Below, one piece after another: positions 51,704 to 61,037 of a stretch of DNA of 64,000 nucleotides (position 1 is its first letter; each line of letters opens with the position of its first letter). The notes beneath the pieces are model-generated. The model did no database searches, was not told where the DNA came from, and worked only from the letters and a program-made list of their open reading frames with translations. Both the position numbers and the translations under genes were made by a program. The DNA is taken from assembly GCF_016820535.1 (NCBI RefSeq), contig NZ_JADHDY010000011.1, positions 1 through 64,000 on the forward strand, written 5' to 3'. Source of the stretch: Sporosarcina beigongshangi. GTDB taxonomy: Bacteria > Actinomycetota > Actinomycetes > Actinomycetales > Micrococcaceae.

Positions 51704-52870
51704 ATGGCACGCACAGACACTGCACGCACGGACACCACCCGCGGGGGCATGGAGCACATCCCGCTCGTGGACCTGCCGGCCCAGATGGCGGAGATCGCCG
51801 GGGACATTGCCGGCGAGCTCGACGAGGTGCTGCGTACGGCGGCGTTCATCGGCGGCCCGGCCGTGGCCCGCTTCGAGGACGCCTATGCACGCTTCACGGG
51901 AACCGCGCACTGCATCGGCACGGCCAACGGCACCGACGCCCTGGAACTGGCCCTGCGCGCCTCAGGCGTGCGGCCCGGCGGCGAGGTCATCCTGCCCGCC
52001 AACTCCTTCGTCGCAACAGCCGAGGCGGTGGCCCGCATTGGCGCCCTGCCGGTCCTCGTCGACGTGGACCCCACCCACCTGCTCATCGACCCCGCCGCCG
52101 CTGCCGCAGCCGTGACGGCAAGGACGCAGGCGATCGTGCCCGTACACCTGTTCGGCCAGCTTGCACCCATGGCGGAGATCCTGGACGTCGCGCTCGCAGC
52201 CGGGGTCCCGGTCGTGGAGGACGCCGCACAGTCGCAGGGCGCCGAATGGCACGGGAAGGTGTCCGGCTCCTTCGGCGCGGCCGCCGCCACCAGCTTCTAC
52301 CCGGGCAAGAACCTCGGCGCTGCCGGCGACGCCGGTGCCGTCACCACGGACGACCCCGAGATTGCCGCCACCGTACGCATGTTGGGAGCCCACGGCAGCA
52401 GCGAAAAGTACGTGCACGACGTCGTTGGCATGAATTCCCGGCTGGACACGGTCCAGGCGGTGGTGCTGGATGCCAAGCTGGCGCGCCTGTCCCGCTGGAA
52501 CGGCCTGCGGGAGGAGGCGGCCGCCCGTTACGGCAGCCTGCTCGAGGGTGTACCCGGGGTCACCGTCCCACGGGGCAGGGGAGGCTACACGGATGTCTGG
52601 CACCTGTATGTGGTGCAGCTGGAGAACCGCGACGGCGTGCTGGCGCGGCTGGGCGGGGCCGGCATCGGCGCAGGCATCCACTACCCGACCCCGATCCACC
52701 TGACCAAGGCGTTTTCCTACCTGGGCAAGGGTGCGGGGGACTTCCCCGTGGCCGAGGCCGCCGCGGGGCGGATCCTGTCCCTGCCGCTGTTCCCGCACAT
52801 CACGGCGGGGCAGCAGGAGCGGGTCGCTTCCACGTTGGCTGAATCGTTGAGGCGGGTGCGCTTGCAATGA
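51704..52870 (+). CDS. DegT/DnrJ/EryC1/StrS family PLP aminotransferase (second)
   Basis: 388 residues. The PLP lysine is K202 in TSFYPGKNLGAAGDAGAV. IPLVDLPAQM, ANGTDALELALRA and VEDAAQSQGAEWHG match the WlbC/GnnB/QdtB-type 3-aminotransferases. Together with the Gfo/Idh dehydrogenase it could make a 3-amino sugar. ATG at 51704 with GGGAGG upstream, one base after the previous stop; a second in-frame ATG at 51749 gives MEHIPLVDL and is closer to the family's usual N-terminus. Confidence 0.88.
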   Translation: MARTDTARTDTTRGGMEHIPLVDLPAQMAEIAGDIAGELDEVLRTAAFIGGPAVARFEDAYARFTGTAHCIGTANGTDALELALRASGVRPGGEVILPANSFVATAEAVARIGALPVLVDVDPTHLLIDPAAAAAAVTARTQAIVPVHLFGQLAPMAEILDVALAAGVPVVEDAAQSQGAEWHGKVSGSFGAAAATSFYPGKNLGAAGDAGAVTTDDPEIAATVRMLGAHGSSEKYVHDVVGMNSRLDTVQAVVLDAKLARLSRWNGLREEAAARYGSLLEGVPGVTVPRGRGGYTDVWHLYVVQLENRDGVLARLGGAGIGAGIHYPTPIHLTKAFSYLGKGAGDFPVAEAAAGRILSLPLFPHITAGQQERVASTLAESLRRVRLQ

Positions 52871-54387
52871 CCACCCATGCTCCCGGGCTGCCCGTGGTGG
52901 CCGCGTCCACGAATGATGGTTCCGCCGAAGGATCTGGCGGCCTCGTCAAGGACGTGCGCCGCGGGGCGCTCTGGACCGGTGCCAGCACCATGCTGCTGCG
53001 CCTGAGCAACATTGCCCTGATGGCCGTGGTGGCACGGATCGTGGCGCCCGACGAGTTGGGCGTCTTTGCCCTGGCCGTGACGGTGCAGGCCGTGCTGGTC
53101 AGCATGGCCGAGCTCGGGGTTGCCTCCGTCATCGCCCGGACCGAAATCGACATCGACAAGGTCGCTCCCACAGTGGTGACCATCTCCGTCACCACCAGCT
53201 TGGTGCTCGGCTCGCTCATGGCCCTCGGCGCCGAGCCGCTGGCCGTCTTCCTTGGCTCGCCCGACGCCGCCGGCCCCATCCGGATCATGGCCCTCTGCGT
53301 GGCCATGATCGGCCCCTTCGCCGTCCCCGGGGCCCAGCTGCAGCGCGATTTCCGCCAGGACCTGCTGTTCCGTGCCAGCATCCTGGCCTTCCTGCCCTCC
53401 GCCGCCGTGCTGGTGCTGCTGGCCATCGGCGGCGACGGCGCCTCCGCCTTTGCCTGGTCGCGCGTGGCCGGCCAGCTCGTGGCCGGAGTCATCATGGTGC
53501 TGTCGATCAAGCGGAACTACCTCCCCGGATTCGAGCCGGCATTCCTGCGCCCGCTCATGAGGTTCGGACTGCCGCTCGCGGCCGCCAACATCCTGAGCCA
53601 GGTGCTGCTCAACGTGGACTACGTGTTCGTCGGGCGGATGATGAGCGAGGCCGACGTCGGCCTGTACATGCTGGCCTTCAACGTCTGCATGTGGTCGGGG
53701 GCCGTCATCGGCGCCATGCTCAACGGCATCGTGCTGCCCGCCTTCTCCACCGTGCTGCGTGACGGCGGGGACGCATCCGCCGCCATCGCGGCGGCGCTGC
53801 GCACGGTGGCGCTGGTGGCCTGCCCCCTGGCCGCCTTTACCTGCGCCTTTGCCACGCCCCTCATCACCACCATCTACGGAGGGCAGTGGGCGGAGGCCGG
53901 CCCCGTCCTGGCCGTGCTGTCCTTCTACGGCGTTGTGTCCGTCATTGGCGTGCTGTTTGCCAACATCATCATCGCCACCGGCCGCACCGTGGTGCTGTTC
54001 CTGGTCCAGGCCATCGCCCTGGCCTTCCTTGTTCCCGCACTGGCCGCCGGCATCCACCTTGGCGGGCTCGTGGGCATCGGCGTGGCACACCTGGCCGTCA
54101 TCAGCCTCGTCACCCTGCCCGTCTACGTCACGGCCCTGCGCCGCTCCACCGGCGTCCGGCTGGGCCAGCTGGCCCACGCCATGGTCCGACCAGTGCTGGC
54201 AGCCGCCGCCGCGGCGCTCCTGGCGCTGCTGCTGACCGCCCCGATTGGCACGGACATCCTGAAGGTTGCGGTCGGCGGCTGCATCGGGGCGGCTGTGTAC
54301 TTCCTGGGCACCCGCAGCTACATCATGGGGCTGCTGCCGCGACGTGCCGACCGGGCGCCGGCGTTCCACGTGGGAGGCACGCCATGA
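52867..54387 (+). CDS. Wzx-type oligosaccharide flippase
   Basis: 506 residues, about 12-14 transmembrane helices, MOP superfamily. It moves the lipid-linked repeat unit across the membrane. After a 30-residue cytosolic N-terminus the first helices begin in ALWTGASTMLLRLSNIALMAVVARIVAPDELGVFALA, the common N-terminus of this family. FGLPLAAANILSQVLLNVDYVFVGRMMSEADVGLYMLAF is also typical. It overlaps both neighbours by 4 bp. Confidence 0.9.
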   Translation: MTTHAPGLPVVAASTNDGSAEGSGGLVKDVRRGALWTGASTMLLRLSNIALMAVVARIVAPDELGVFALAVTVQAVLVSMAELGVASVIARTEIDIDKVAPTVVTISVTTSLVLGSLMALGAEPLAVFLGSPDAAGPIRIMALCVAMIGPFAVPGAQLQRDFRQDLLFRASILAFLPSAAVLVLLAIGGDGASAFAWSRVAGQLVAGVIMVLSIKRNYLPGFEPAFLRPLMRFGLPLAAANILSQVLLNVDYVFVGRMMSEADVGLYMLAFNVCMWSGAVIGAMLNGIVLPAFSTVLRDGGDASAAIAAALRTVALVACPLAAFTCAFATPLITTIYGGQWAEAGPVLAVLSFYGVVSVIGVLFANIIIATGRTVVLFLVQAIALAFLVPALAAGIHLGGLVGIGVAHLAVISLVTLPVYVTALRRSTGVRLGQLAHAMVRPVLAAAAAALLALLLTAPIGTDILKVAVGGCIGAAVYFLGTRSYIMGLLPRRADRAPAFHVGGTP

Positions 54388-55622
54388 CAAAGGTCCTGGT
54401 GCAGCTGAACAACCTGGCGCTCGGCGGAACACAGATCAACGCCGTGGACATGGCCTGGGCGCTGTCGGCCCGCGGCTACGATTCCGTCCTTGCCGGGCCG
54501 GTGGACACGCTGCCGCGGACCGGGCCCAGCCTGTTCGACATCGCCGCCGAACGGGGCATACCGCTGGAGACCTTTGAACGGCCCCGCAGCACGTGGACCG
54601 GGGCGGCCGCTATGTCGCGGCTGGCCGCCCGCCACGGTGCTGACATCGTGCACATCTACGGTTCCTGGACGGCACGGTCTGCCCTTTGGGGTCCGTGCCT
54701 GCTGGGCCGGCGCCCGCTGGCCCTGACTGTCTACGAGATGTCGGTGGATCCCCGCACCCCGCGCAGCCCCGCCCTGGTGGTTGGCACCCGCTACCTGGCC
54801 GAGGACCTGGCCGGACGGGCCGAGGGGGTGGACCTGATCAGCCCTCCCGTGGACCTGGAGCGCGACGCGCCGTCCGGGGCGGCCGGCAGGGACTTTGCCG
54901 AACGCCACGGACTGCAGGAGGGGCGGCTGAAGATTGTCACCGTCACCCGGCTCGATGAGTCCATGAAGTCACTCAGCGTGAAGCTGGCCATCGAGGCCAT
55001 GGACCGCATGGGTGACGTCGGCGCCGACCTGGTCATCGTGGGCACCGGGGATGCCGAGGCGGACATCGGGGCCCGGGCGGCGCAGGTCAATGCCCGGCAT
55101 GGCCGGCCACTGGTGGCCATGGCCGGGCCGATGGCTGATCCCCGCGGCGCCTACGATGCTGCCGACATCGTCCTGGGCATGGGTGGTTCGGCCGCCCGGG
55201 GGCTCGCTTTTGGCAAGCCACTGGTGGTGACGGGGGAGTTTGGCTGGTTCAAGACGTTCACCCCGGCCACGTCGGACGGCCTGTTCCGCAACAGCTTCTG
55301 GTCCGACGAGGCGCGGCCGGACGCCGTCGAACAGCTCATTGACTGCCTGCGGCCCCTGCTGGCCGACACCGGGCTCCGGGAGACGCTGGGCACCTTCAGC
55401 CGGGACTTTGCCACCGCCAACTTCGGCCTGCAGGCCATGGCGGACAGGCAAGCCGCTGTGTATGCGCGGCTGCTGGTGCGTTACGGGCCGCGCGCCTGGA
55501 GCAGGGAGCTGCCACTGGAAGCCGGCAATGTTGTCCGCGGCGCGCGCGACCGGCTGGCCCGGATGCGCAGCCGCACCACGGGGCGAAACAGCCTCGTGGC
55601 CACCATGGGGGGAGAAAACTGA
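54384..55622 (+). CDS. glycosyltransferase family 4-like (first)
   Basis: 412 residues, GT-B fold. N-terminal Rossmann half begins VLVQLNNLALGGTQINAVDMAWALSARGY, with the Gly loop of GT4 acceptors. The C-terminal half has KIVTVTRLDESMKSLSVKLAIEAM and VIVGTGDAEADI, then ADIVLGMGGSAARGLAFGKPLVVTG as an atypical variant of the donor-binding E-x7-E motif. ATGA overlap with the flippase; the frame extends far upstream inside it and was cut at the ATG. Confidence 0.83.
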   Translation: MTKVLVQLNNLALGGTQINAVDMAWALSARGYDSVLAGPVDTLPRTGPSLFDIAAERGIPLETFERPRSTWTGAAAMSRLAARHGADIVHIYGSWTARSALWGPCLLGRRPLALTVYEMSVDPRTPRSPALVVGTRYLAEDLAGRAEGVDLISPPVDLERDAPSGAAGRDFAERHGLQEGRLKIVTVTRLDESMKSLSVKLAIEAMDRMGDVGADLVIVGTGDAEADIGARAAQVNARHGRPLVAMAGPMADPRGAYDAADIVLGMGGSAARGLAFGKPLVVTGEFGWFKTFTPATSDGLFRNSFWSDEARPDAVEQLIDCLRPLLADTGLRETLGTFSRDFATANFGLQAMADRQAAVYARLLVRYGPRAWSRELPLEAGNVVRGARDRLARMRSRTTGRNSLVATMGGEN

Positions 55623-56815
55623 TGCGTATTGGACTTCTGTATCCTGCGGCCCGTCCCTTGGACCCGCGGAACTGGTCGGGAACACCGGCCGGACTTGCCG
55701 GGGGCCTTGCCGCCAACGGCGTGGAGGTGGTGCCGCTGGCCGCCGTGGTTCCGCCCGGCCTGCACCAGGCTGTGGCGCTGGCCTCCCACCTGGGCGGGCA
55801 CCGCGGCGCCGTGGCCGACAGGATGCCCGTGCGGCAATTGGCCCGCACCCGGGCGCTGGGCCACAGTGTCCTGGCTGCAGGCCACCTCGACGCGATCGTG
55901 GCCATGGGAACGGAGATGTACAACCTCCGGGCAGTGGTTGACCGGGCCGCCCCCTGCATCAGCTATGACGACGGCACGCTGTCCCAGATGTGGGCCAACC
56001 CGGAATCCGACATCAGCCGGGCCCGTTTTGGGGACCGGCACGTCAGGGCCTGGATCCGCCGGCAGGAGGCGTCCAGCGCCGCAGCGGAACTGTGTGCGGT
56101 CAGCACCCGCTGGGCGGCCGCCTCCTTTGAAAACGACTACCGCATCGACCCGGAGCGCATCGCCGTGGTGGGCATGGGCCACCGCCCGCGCACCGCGTCG
56201 ACCGGCGACCGCAGCTGGGATGTACCGCGCTACCTGTTTGTCGGCGTGGACTGGCAGCGCAAAAACGGTGCCGCCGTGATGGAGGCCTTTGCCAGGGTCC
56301 GGCAGGATTTCCCTGCCGCCACGCTCGACGTCGTGGGCGGGCACCCGGCCCTGGACGCCCCCGGAGTCACAGGCCACGGCATGATCTCCCGGGACGATGC
56401 GGCGGGCCAGCGCAAGCTCGATGCGCTGTACGCGGCGGCCACGTGCTTTGTGCTCCCCAGCCGATTCGATCCGTCCCCGATCTCCTGCCTGGAGGCCGGA
56501 TCCGCCGGACTGCCCGTCATCGCCACAAGTGTCGGCGGCGCAGCGGAGCTGCTCCCGGGTGGAAGCCTGGTGGTGGACCCCCTGGACACAAGCGCCATTG
56601 CCGCGGCCATGCTCACCCTCGCTGACCCCGCCCGCGCACAGTCGATGGGCGCCGCGGCACGGCTCGCCGCGGGGGACTGCTCATGGCAGCACGTCGCCGG
56701 CCGCATCCTCGATGCCGCACTGGCCCTGCCGGGCCAGGGTGCACGGCAGCACGACGGCGCCCGGGCTGCGGGCAGCGGGCGGGCCGTTGGGGGTGGCAGT
56801 CATGAAGGTGCGTGA
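55622..56815 (+). CDS. glycosyltransferase family 4 (second)
   Basis: 397 residues, GT-B fold. C-terminal GT4 motifs: YLFVGVDWQRKNGAAVMEAFARV near residue 202, and CFVLPSRFDPSPISCLEAGSAGLPVIAT near 276, with the E-x7-like donor site. The N-terminus MRIGLLYPAARPLDP is compatible with the acceptor domain. Start overlaps the previous stop by one base (TGATG). Confidence 0.87.
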   Translation: MRIGLLYPAARPLDPRNWSGTPAGLAGGLAANGVEVVPLAAVVPPGLHQAVALASHLGGHRGAVADRMPVRQLARTRALGHSVLAAGHLDAIVAMGTEMYNLRAVVDRAAPCISYDDGTLSQMWANPESDISRARFGDRHVRAWIRRQEASSAAAELCAVSTRWAAASFENDYRIDPERIAVVGMGHRPRTASTGDRSWDVPRYLFVGVDWQRKNGAAVMEAFARVRQDFPAATLDVVGGHPALDAPGVTGHGMISRDDAAGQRKLDALYAAATCFVLPSRFDPSPISCLEAGSAGLPVIATSVGGAAELLPGGSLVVDPLDTSAIAAAMLTLADPARAQSMGAAARLAAGDCSWQHVAGRILDAALALPGQGARQHDGARAAGSGRAVGGGSHEGA

Positions 56816-57848
56816 AGCCGTGCGGAAGTCCGTGGCCTCCTACCAAAACTGGTCCGACCTGCGCTGGCGCAAGCCGCCGCAGCTGCACGTGGGCGCAGCC
56901 GCCGGGGACCCCGCCGTCTATTACCTGGCCCCCATGGAGACCAAGCCCAGCGGCGGCGTCAAGGTGATTTACCAACACGTCGACGCCCTCCTGGACCTGG
57001 GCGTCCGGGCCGCCGTGCTGCACGCACGGGAGGGCTTCCGCTGCGAATGGTTTGAAAACCAGACACCCGTGGTCTCGCCCGGGACGGTGGGCCTGAAATC
57101 CAACGACATCCTGGCCGTCCCGGAGTGCTACGGCCCCACGCTGCACCTGTTCCCGCCGGAGATCCGCAAGGTCATCTTCAACCAGGGTCCGCACCACACT
57201 TTTGACCGGATCCCGTTCGCTGACACCGCAGCCGGGTATCCCTACCGCACGGCCGGCAACCTGGCGGCGCTGCTGACCGTATCCCGCGACGGGGCGGAGC
57301 TGCTCAAATACGCCTTTGACCCGTTGCCCGTGGGGGTCGTCCGCAATGTGGTGGACGGTCGTGTATTTACCACGAGGACCGCACCGGCGCCGCGGCGCAT
57401 CGCCTACATGCCCTCACGCCGCCCCGAGGAACTCCACCAGATCAGGCACCTGCTGCGGGCCGTGGGGGTCGGCGCTCCCGGCGGCTGGGAGCTGCTGGAG
57501 ATTGCCAACATGGACGAATCCCAGGTGGCGGCCGCCATGCGGTCCAGTGCCATCTTCCTCAGTCTCAGCGAACGCGACGGCTTTGGCCTTCCGCCAGCCG
57601 AAGCGATGGCCTCGGGCGCCTACGTTGTCGGCTATGCGGGAGGCGGGGGACGGGAATTCTTTGACCCTTCCTACTGCACCCCGGCCGTAGACACCACAAC
57701 GCTGCTGCGCGGGCTCCTCGATGCCATGGCCATGCCCGATGCGGAGCGCGAGGAGCGCGGGCTCAAGGCCTCGGCTGCCATCTTGAACCATTACACGGCG
57801 GACGGTCTCCGCGCCGACTTGGAGACTTTTTATGGGGAGGTACTGTGA
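56802..57848 (+). CDS. glycosyltransferase (GT4-like, third)
   Basis: 348 residues. Its N-terminal region has PAVYYLAPMETKPSGGVKVIYQHVDALLDLGV. The donor-binding half is FLSLSERDGFGLPPAEAMASGAYVVGYAGGGGREFF, a clear GT4 E-x7-E type motif. The ATG at 56802 has GGGGGTGG upstream and lies 14 bp inside the previous gene. The open frame before it is a shadow of that gene. Confidence 0.85.
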   Translation: MKVREAVRKSVASYQNWSDLRWRKPPQLHVGAAAGDPAVYYLAPMETKPSGGVKVIYQHVDALLDLGVRAAVLHAREGFRCEWFENQTPVVSPGTVGLKSNDILAVPECYGPTLHLFPPEIRKVIFNQGPHHTFDRIPFADTAAGYPYRTAGNLAALLTVSRDGAELLKYAFDPLPVGVVRNVVDGRVFTTRTAPAPRRIAYMPSRRPEELHQIRHLLRAVGVGAPGGWELLEIANMDESQVAAAMRSSAIFLSLSERDGFGLPPAEAMASGAYVVGYAGGGGREFFDPSYCTPAVDTTTLLRGLLDAMAMPDAEREERGLKASAAILNHYTADGLRADLETFYGEVL

Positions 57849-59197
57849 GCACGGAAAACAGCCTGGTGCGGATTCTGTCCGCACCTTTCAGGGCCGCATC
57901 AGCCAAGGCGGCCCCCATCGCGGCGGTGGTGCTCCTGTCCCTCGTGGCGGCAGGCTGCACCAGCCCGCCTCTGGAGGAAGCCGTCGCCGCCCCCGGCGCG
58001 GCTGAGACCGCTCCCCCCGAACTGGACCTGCCCCGCATCCCCTGGGAAGGAGGCAGCGCGTACTGGAAGCAGTTCGCCAAGCCTCAGGCGGCCGGCTGGA
58101 GTGATCCCGGATTCTTCCCCATTGTGATCTGGTACAACGGCATCAGCTCAGACGCCGAGGCGCAGTACGACAAGTCCCTCGGCTTCAACTCCTATATCGG
58201 CATGGCCGACACCACACCGTACTCGCTGTTCGCGGACAACAACATGTTCTGGATCGGCGGAAAGCTCAACGACGGATTCACCGACAACAGCAAGAACTGG
58301 GTGGGCGACTTCCTGGACGATGAAACCGACGGCCGCTTTGCCACGGCAGCCGAGGGCCAGAAGTACCTGGCGGAGCAAAAGGCCAAGTTCGCCGGTGACG
58401 GCCGGTTCAACTACGTCAACTTCTCCCAGATCGTGATCGGCCAGGACATGCCGGCCAAGGACTCCGAAAAGTATGTCAACGCCTACACCGACGTGGCCAG
58501 CGTGGACATGTATTGGTACACCGTGCCGTTCTGCAGCTGGGATCCCATGCCCGTGCGCTACCTGGTCCCCGTGACCCAGACCAACTGCCGCACCGCCTCC
58601 AGCTACGGCAAGACCATGGAGTCGCTGCGCCAGCGCGATGCTACGGACGGCAAGCTGCAGTCCCTGTGGCAGTTTGTGGAGATCCTCAACGGAGGCCCCG
58701 GCGACGACCAGCCGTTCGTCGCCAACATCACGGCCGGCCAGCTGCAGGGCGCCGTCATGAACTCCCTCATCCACGAAGCCCGCGGGCTGGTGTACTTCAA
58801 CCAGAGCCTGAACGGCACCTGCACGGGCGGCAGCATCGTGCGCCAGACCCAGGTGGATCCGAAATTCTGCGCCGCACCGCAAGTTGCGGCGGCGGGGGAG
58901 ATCAACAACCGCATCCATGACCTGGCACCGGTGCTGAACAGCCAAAGCTACCGCTATGACTTTGGGCCCGGGCTGGACACCATGCTGAAGGCGAAGGACG
59001 GCTACGCCTACATCTTCTCCATGGTCGACGACGCGCTCAACCCGGGTGCCAGGACGTTCACGCTCCCTGAAGGCATCAGCGGAAAGAAGGTGGAGGTGCT
59101 GTATGAAAACCGCAGCATCGACGTCGCCGCCAACAACACCTTCAAGGACACCTTCAAGGCCGAATATTCCTACCACATCTACAAGGTGAAGATATGA
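57845..59197 (+). CDS. exported lipoprotein, glycoside-hydrolase-like, within the EPS operon
   Basis: 450 residues. A signal peptide ends in the lipobox VAAGC with Cys38. The body suggests a TIM-barrel glycosidase-like fold: FFPIVIWYNGISS, YKSLGFNSYIGM-type strand, VASVDMYWYTVPFC, LQSLWQFVEIL and EARGLVYFNQSLNG, with a beta-rich C-terminal end. I do not recognise a defined GH family. It resembles EPS-operon hydrolases that trim or release nascent polymer (PslG-like role by analogy). GTGA overlap upstream and ATGA downstream. Cys-rich loops may carry disulphides. Activity unproven. Confidence 0.7.
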   Translation: MSTENSLVRILSAPFRAASAKAAPIAAVVLLSLVAAGCTSPPLEEAVAAPGAAETAPPELDLPRIPWEGGSAYWKQFAKPQAAGWSDPGFFPIVIWYNGISSDAEAQYDKSLGFNSYIGMADTTPYSLFADNNMFWIGGKLNDGFTDNSKNWVGDFLDDETDGRFATAAEGQKYLAEQKAKFAGDGRFNYVNFSQIVIGQDMPAKDSEKYVNAYTDVASVDMYWYTVPFCSWDPMPVRYLVPVTQTNCRTASSYGKTMESLRQRDATDGKLQSLWQFVEILNGGPGDDQPFVANITAGQLQGAVMNSLIHEARGLVYFNQSLNGTCTGGSIVRQTQVDPKFCAAPQVAAAGEINNRIHDLAPVLNSQSYRYDFGPGLDTMLKAKDGYAYIFSMVDDALNPGARTFTLPEGISGKKVEVLYENRSIDVAANNTFKDTFKAEYSYHIYKVKI

Positions 59198-60054
59198 ATG
59201 CCACCGTGGACCACGTCCTCCTGACCCGGTTCAATCTGCCTTCCGTCGGAGTGGAGAGCACCGTGCGGGCCCAAGAAGGGTGGCTGCGACAGCGCGTGGA
59301 GTTGTTTGAGCGCTACTGCCTGCCGTCAGTCATCGCGCAGGACACCCGGGATTTCCACTGGATCAGCTATTTCGACCCTGAATCTCCGTCGTGGCTCCGG
59401 CACCGGATTGCGGAGTGGGAGTCGGCCTCGACCCTGGCACCCGTCTTCCGGGAGTCCGTCAGCCAGGCCGAACTCATGGACGACATCCGCCACCTGACGG
59501 CCGGGCGCCACCAGCAGCTGCTCACCACCAACCTGGACAACGACGACGGGCTGGCCAGCGACTTTGTCTCCCGCCTGCAGCGCATGCCGGCGTCCGGCCC
59601 GCACAACGCACTGTACTTCAGCCGCGGCCTCATCAAGCACGGCACGGCGGTGTACCTGAGGACGGACAAGGACAACGCCTTCTGCTCCGTCCGCGAAAAC
59701 TGGGACGCACCCCTGGGCTGCTGGGCTGACTGGCACAACAGGCTGGGACTGCACATGCCCGTCGTCGAAATTTCCGGACCTCCGGCCTGGCTGCAGGTCA
59801 TCCACGACCTCAACGTCAGCAACAGGATCCATGGACGCAGGGTGGCCCCGGACCCGTACAGGCGGGCCTTCGGGGCATTGCTTGACGACGCTGACGGCAC
59901 GAGCCGCAGGGACGTCGTCCTGGATGCCGTCTGGAACGCACCCAGGCGCGCCGCGAGTGAAACGCTTCGGGCCGCGGTCAAGAAATCTGTCATGACCGTG
60001 GCGGGGAAGGAAGGGCTGGACCGGTTCAAGGCCGGGCTGGCTGCCAGAAAGTAA
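59194..60054 (+). CDS. putative rhamnosyltransferase-like glycosyltransferase (PF11316 type)
   Basis: 286 residues. VDHVLLTRFNLPSVGVES at the start, FERYCLPSVIAQDTRDFHWISYFDPESP in the first third, and the metal-binding-like LTTNLDNDDGLASDFV near residue 110 match the Rhamno_transf family plan. The sugar transferred is inference. The C-terminus is basic. ATGA overlap with the lipoprotein. Confidence 0.78.
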   Translation: MNATVDHVLLTRFNLPSVGVESTVRAQEGWLRQRVELFERYCLPSVIAQDTRDFHWISYFDPESPSWLRHRIAEWESASTLAPVFRESVSQAELMDDIRHLTAGRHQQLLTTNLDNDDGLASDFVSRLQRMPASGPHNALYFSRGLIKHGTAVYLRTDKDNAFCSVRENWDAPLGCWADWHNRLGLHMPVVEISGPPAWLQVIHDLNVSNRIHGRRVAPDPYRRAFGALLDDADGTSRRDVVLDAVWNAPRRAASETLRAAVKKSVMTVAGKEGLDRFKAGLAARK

Positions 60055-60087
60055 TCAAGGAATCCACTGGGGGAGAAGGTCTTGACA

Positions 60088-60168
60088 ATGAACACACAGG
60101 AAATGCAGCACAGGTGCCGCGGAATGGCGCGCACCACGGAAACGGGTGCAGGGGAGGTGAACGGCTGA
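60088..60168 (+). CDS. possible 26-residue small protein or leader peptide
   Basis: An ATG with AGAAGG 8 nt upstream opens a 26-codon frame, MNTQEMQHRCRGMARTT and so on. Its TGA overlaps the ATG of the next gene (TGATG). It fills the only sizeable gap (113 bp) inside the EPS operon. The composition is hydrophilic. It may serve to couple translation rather than to make a functional peptide. Confidence 0.4.
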   Translation: MNTQEMQHRCRGMARTTETGAGEVNG

Positions 60169-61028
60169 TGTTTCTCCAGGACTTGGGAAAAGGCCTGCTG
60201 CGCCGCTGGTACATGGTTGTCCTGGGCCTGGGCCTGACGCTTTACGGCGCCTACATGGTCTACGGAGTGGTCCCGCTGACCTACAAGGCCACGGCCAGCA
60301 TCGTGCTGGTTCCCCCGGCAACGGCCGTCGTGGAAGGGGAGAACCCGTACCTGTACATGGGCGGTCTTGACCAGGCCATGAGTGTCTTGGTGGTGAAAAT
60401 GAACTCGGAGGCCATCAGCACCCCGCTGATCCACAAGCAGCCGGGCACCACCTACTCCTTGGACAGGGACATCAGCACCACCGGCCCCATCATGCTGCTG
60501 ACGTCGGAATCCACCTCGGAGGCCGGCACGCTGCAACTGCTCAACAACGTCATCAAGGTGATCCCGGAAAACCTCAAGACCCTGCAGGACCAGCTGAAGA
60601 TTCCTGACAACGCGCGCATCACATCGATGAACATCGCGTCAGACCACGAGGCCAAGCCGCAGAACAAGGACCGGATCCGCATGACCCTCATGGCCGTGGC
60701 CGCGGGCGGCGCCGCAACAGTGCTGCTGACCGGGCTGGTGGACAGAATGCTGATGGCCCGGCGCCGCCGCCGTCCCCCGCGCATCAAGAAGCGGAAGGCC
60801 CGGCGGAACCAGCAGGTGGACGCACAGACGCAGCTGCAGCTCCAGAGTGGGGAGATCACGGCAGCCCCGCCCAGCAAGGCCGCCACGAAGGCCGCCGCCA
60901 AGGCTGTGCTAAAGGCCGGGACGGTGTCCGCCCCGGCCAAGCGGCTACCGGGGTCGGAAGCGGCCGCCACATCGGCTGCCACCCCGCTGGCAGCCGATGC
61001 CGGAACAGCGCTGGCCCGCAGGGGGTAG
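60168..61028 (+). CDS. Wzz-like membrane protein without kinase domain (first)
   Basis: 286 residues. A first transmembrane helix (about 14-36) in RRWYMVVLGLGLTLYGAYMVYGVVPLTYKATAS, an extracytoplasmic loop of about 135 residues, and a second helix (about 170-190). A long basic then Ala/Lys-rich cytosolic tail follows, without P-loop. The layout is that of a polysaccharide co-polymerase-type chain-length regulator. GGGGAGGTGA precedes the ATG at 60168. It sits directly before the polymerase gene. Confidence 0.75.
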   Translation: MFLQDLGKGLLRRWYMVVLGLGLTLYGAYMVYGVVPLTYKATASIVLVPPATAVVEGENPYLYMGGLDQAMSVLVVKMNSEAISTPLIHKQPGTTYSLDRDISTTGPIMLLTSESTSEAGTLQLLNNVIKVIPENLKTLQDQLKIPDNARITSMNIASDHEAKPQNKDRIRMTLMAVAAGGAATVLLTGLVDRMLMARRRRRPPRIKKRKARRNQQVDAQTQLQLQSGEITAAPPSKAATKAAAKAVLKAGTVSAPAKRLPGSEAAATSAATPLAADAGTALARRG

Positions 61029-61037
61029 TGCGCCAAC

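Noticed and set aside
53886-54383. N-terminal extension of the first GT4 enzyme
   Set aside because: The extension lies inside the flippase gene in another frame. The ATG at 54384 gives the normal GT4 N-terminus and an ATGA junction.
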